From Pseudomonadota bacterium (GTDB lineage Bacteria > Pseudomonadota > Gammaproteobacteria > Acidithiobacillales > Acidithiobacillaceae): a stretch of 7,344 nucleotides of DNA. The position numbers and the translations under genes were made by a program. The stretch is from the NCBI GenBank assembly GCA_021827445.1, contig JAKAVW010000153.1, positions 1 to 7,344 of the forward strand. Direction: 5' to 3'. This document shows positions 6,583 to 7,344 of the stretch, one piece after another. Within the stretch, counting starts at the first letter, position 1; every line of letters starts with the position of its first letter. The notes under the pieces are model-generated. The model worked only from the letters and a program-made list of their open reading frames with translations, was not told the origin of the DNA and did no database searches.

Positions 6583-6615
6583 CGGAAAAGGTTGTTCCGA
6601 TGGCCCGCTGTTCCG
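6583..6615 (+). repeat. Cluster of three CGGAA/TTCCG half-sites over the predicted recA transcription start
   Basis: CGGAA (6583-6587) and TTCCG (6595-6599) form an inverted repeat with a 7-base spacer. TGTTCCG occurs at 6593-6599 and again at 6609-6615, 16 bases apart. Such an arrangement just downstream of a -10 element could be an operator. No known binding protein can be assigned from the sequence. The second copy also takes part in a short CCCG/CGGG hairpin (6604-6607 / 6614-6617). Confidence 0.35.
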
Positions 6616-6682
6616 GGTGACCAGGTCCCGCCGCGCGCCCTGCAACATGGTGTTTTGAAAGGATGGAATAACCCTCTATATC

Positions 6683-6687
6683 AGGAG
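6683..6687 (+). promoter_or_regulatory. recA: Shine-Dalgarno sequence of recA
   Basis: AGGAG, 9 bases before the ATG at 6697 and 12 before the second ATG at 6700. A second purine-rich match, AAGGA at 6688-6692, sits 4 and 7 bases from them, so either ATG of the pair could be used; the protein would differ by one methionine. Confidence 0.7.
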
Positions 6688-6696
6688 AAGGAAAGC

Positions 6697-7344
6697 ATGA
6701 TGGATGAACAGCGTAGCAAGGCCCTTGCGGCCGCCCTGTCACAGATCGACAAGCAGTTTGGCAAAGGCGCCGTCATGCGCCTCGGTGATCATAATGCCAT
6801 CAAGGACATTGAGGTCTACTCCACCGGTTCGCTGGGATTGGACCTTGCTCTAGGCGTTGGTGGTTTGCCGCGGGGCCGGGTGGTAGAGATTTACGGACCG
6901 GAATCTTCGGGTAAAACGACCCTTACCCTGCACGCCATAGCCAGTTGTCAGGCTGCCGGAGGCACCGCGGCTTTCATTGATGCCGAACATGCCCTGGACC
7001 CCAGTTATGCCCATAAGCTCGGCGTCGATCTGGAAAACCTCCTGATCTCCCAGCCGGATACCGGCGAACAGGCGCTGGAAATCGCCGACATGCTGGTGCG
7101 CTCCGGGGCCGTCGACCTGATTGTGATCGACTCCGTAGCCGCACTGACCCCCAAAGCGGAAATCGAAGGCGACATGGGCGACTCCCACGTCGGTCTGCAG
7201 GCGCGTCTGATGAGTCAGGCGTTGCGCAAGCTCACCGCCAATATCTCCCGGACCAACACCCTGGTTATCTTCATCAACCAGATTCGTATGAAAATCGGGG
7301 TGATGTACGGCAGCCCGGAAACCACCACCGGTGGTAACGCCCTC
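6697..7344 (+). CDS. recA: Recombinase RecA, N-terminal 216 codons (partial)
   Basis: RecA forms the ATP-dependent filament on single-stranded DNA that drives homologous recombination and triggers LexA self-cleavage. Visible: the N-terminal polymerisation helix with KQFGKGAVMRLGD; the Walker A motif GPESSGKTT at 67-75; the catalytic glutamate E97 in IDAEHALDP; the Walker B strand LIVIDSVAAL at 141-150; DNA-binding loop 1 around EIEGDMGDSHVG at 155-166; NQIRMKIG with loop 2 following up to TTGGNAL at the window edge. Every motif is canonical and the frame is open to the last base. The missing part would be the rest of the core after loop 2 and the C-terminal domain. The start codon is one of two adjacent ATGs. 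It follows the CinA-family gene after 181 bases with its own promoter candidate. Confidence 0.98.
   Translation, partial: MMDEQRSKALAAALSQIDKQFGKGAVMRLGDHNAIKDIEVYSTGSLGLDLALGVGGLPRGRVVEIYGPESSGKTTLTLHAIASCQAAGGTAAFIDAEHALDPSYAHKLGVDLENLLISQPDTGEQALEIADMLVRSGAVDLIVIDSVAALTPKAEIEGDMGDSHVGLQARLMSQALRKLTANISRTNTLVIFINQIRMKIGVMYGSPETTTGGNAL

Noticed and set aside
6600..6671. Tiny upstream frames before recA (6600-6620, 6647-6658, 6663-6671)
   Set aside because: They are 2-6 codons long, with no amino-acid pattern suggesting attenuation; frames this short are expected by chance.
6655..6682. Second recA promoter: TTGAAA, 16 bases, TATATC
   Set aside because: The transcript would start at or inside the Shine-Dalgarno sequence, leaving no usable leader. 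The upstream pair at 6553-6580 fits better.

Overview
The window carries two back-to-back blocks of housekeeping genes from a GC-rich proteobacterium. Protein content and the near-complete agreement of the RecA N-terminus with what I remember of Acidithiobacillus ferrooxidans RecA suggest Acidithiobacillus or a close relative. That assignment rests on memory and motif comparison, not on a search. I see no phage, transposon, CRISPR array, tRNA or rRNA.

The left block (1-4102) reads leftward as gluQ - sfsA - map - glnD. The genes are packed as an operon: gluQ and sfsA overlap by 4 bases (ATGA), sfsA and map are 18 bases apart, and map and glnD are 2 bases apart. GluQ modifies tRNA-Asp, Map removes the initiator methionine, and GlnD is the nitrogen-sensing uridylyltransferase, cut by the left window edge after 557 codons. 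The sfsA frame is complete and well conserved over about 232 codons, except for one in-frame TAG at codon 124 that splits its nuclease-like core. This is the most notable anomaly in the window.

The right block (4164-7344) reads rightward as thiL - pgpA - cinA/pncC - recA. ThiL and PgpA overlap by 17 bases and PgpA and the CinA-family protein by 4, so these three are probably translationally coupled. ThiL makes thiamine diphosphate, PgpA makes phosphatidylglycerol, and the PncC domain hydrolyses nicotinamide mononucleotide (NMN). The CinA-family protein has a roughly 130-residue N-terminal part that I do not recognise and that is not the usual CinA MoCF domain. recA follows after a 181-base leader with its own promoter candidate and possible operators, and it is cut by the right edge after 216 codons.

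The two blocks diverge from a 61-base intergenic region (4103-4163), which contains a good extended -10 element for thiL. Apart from the sfsA stop, the CinA N-terminal domain and the recA control region, this is an ordinary chromosomal core region. I did not find a previously undescribed multi-gene system.
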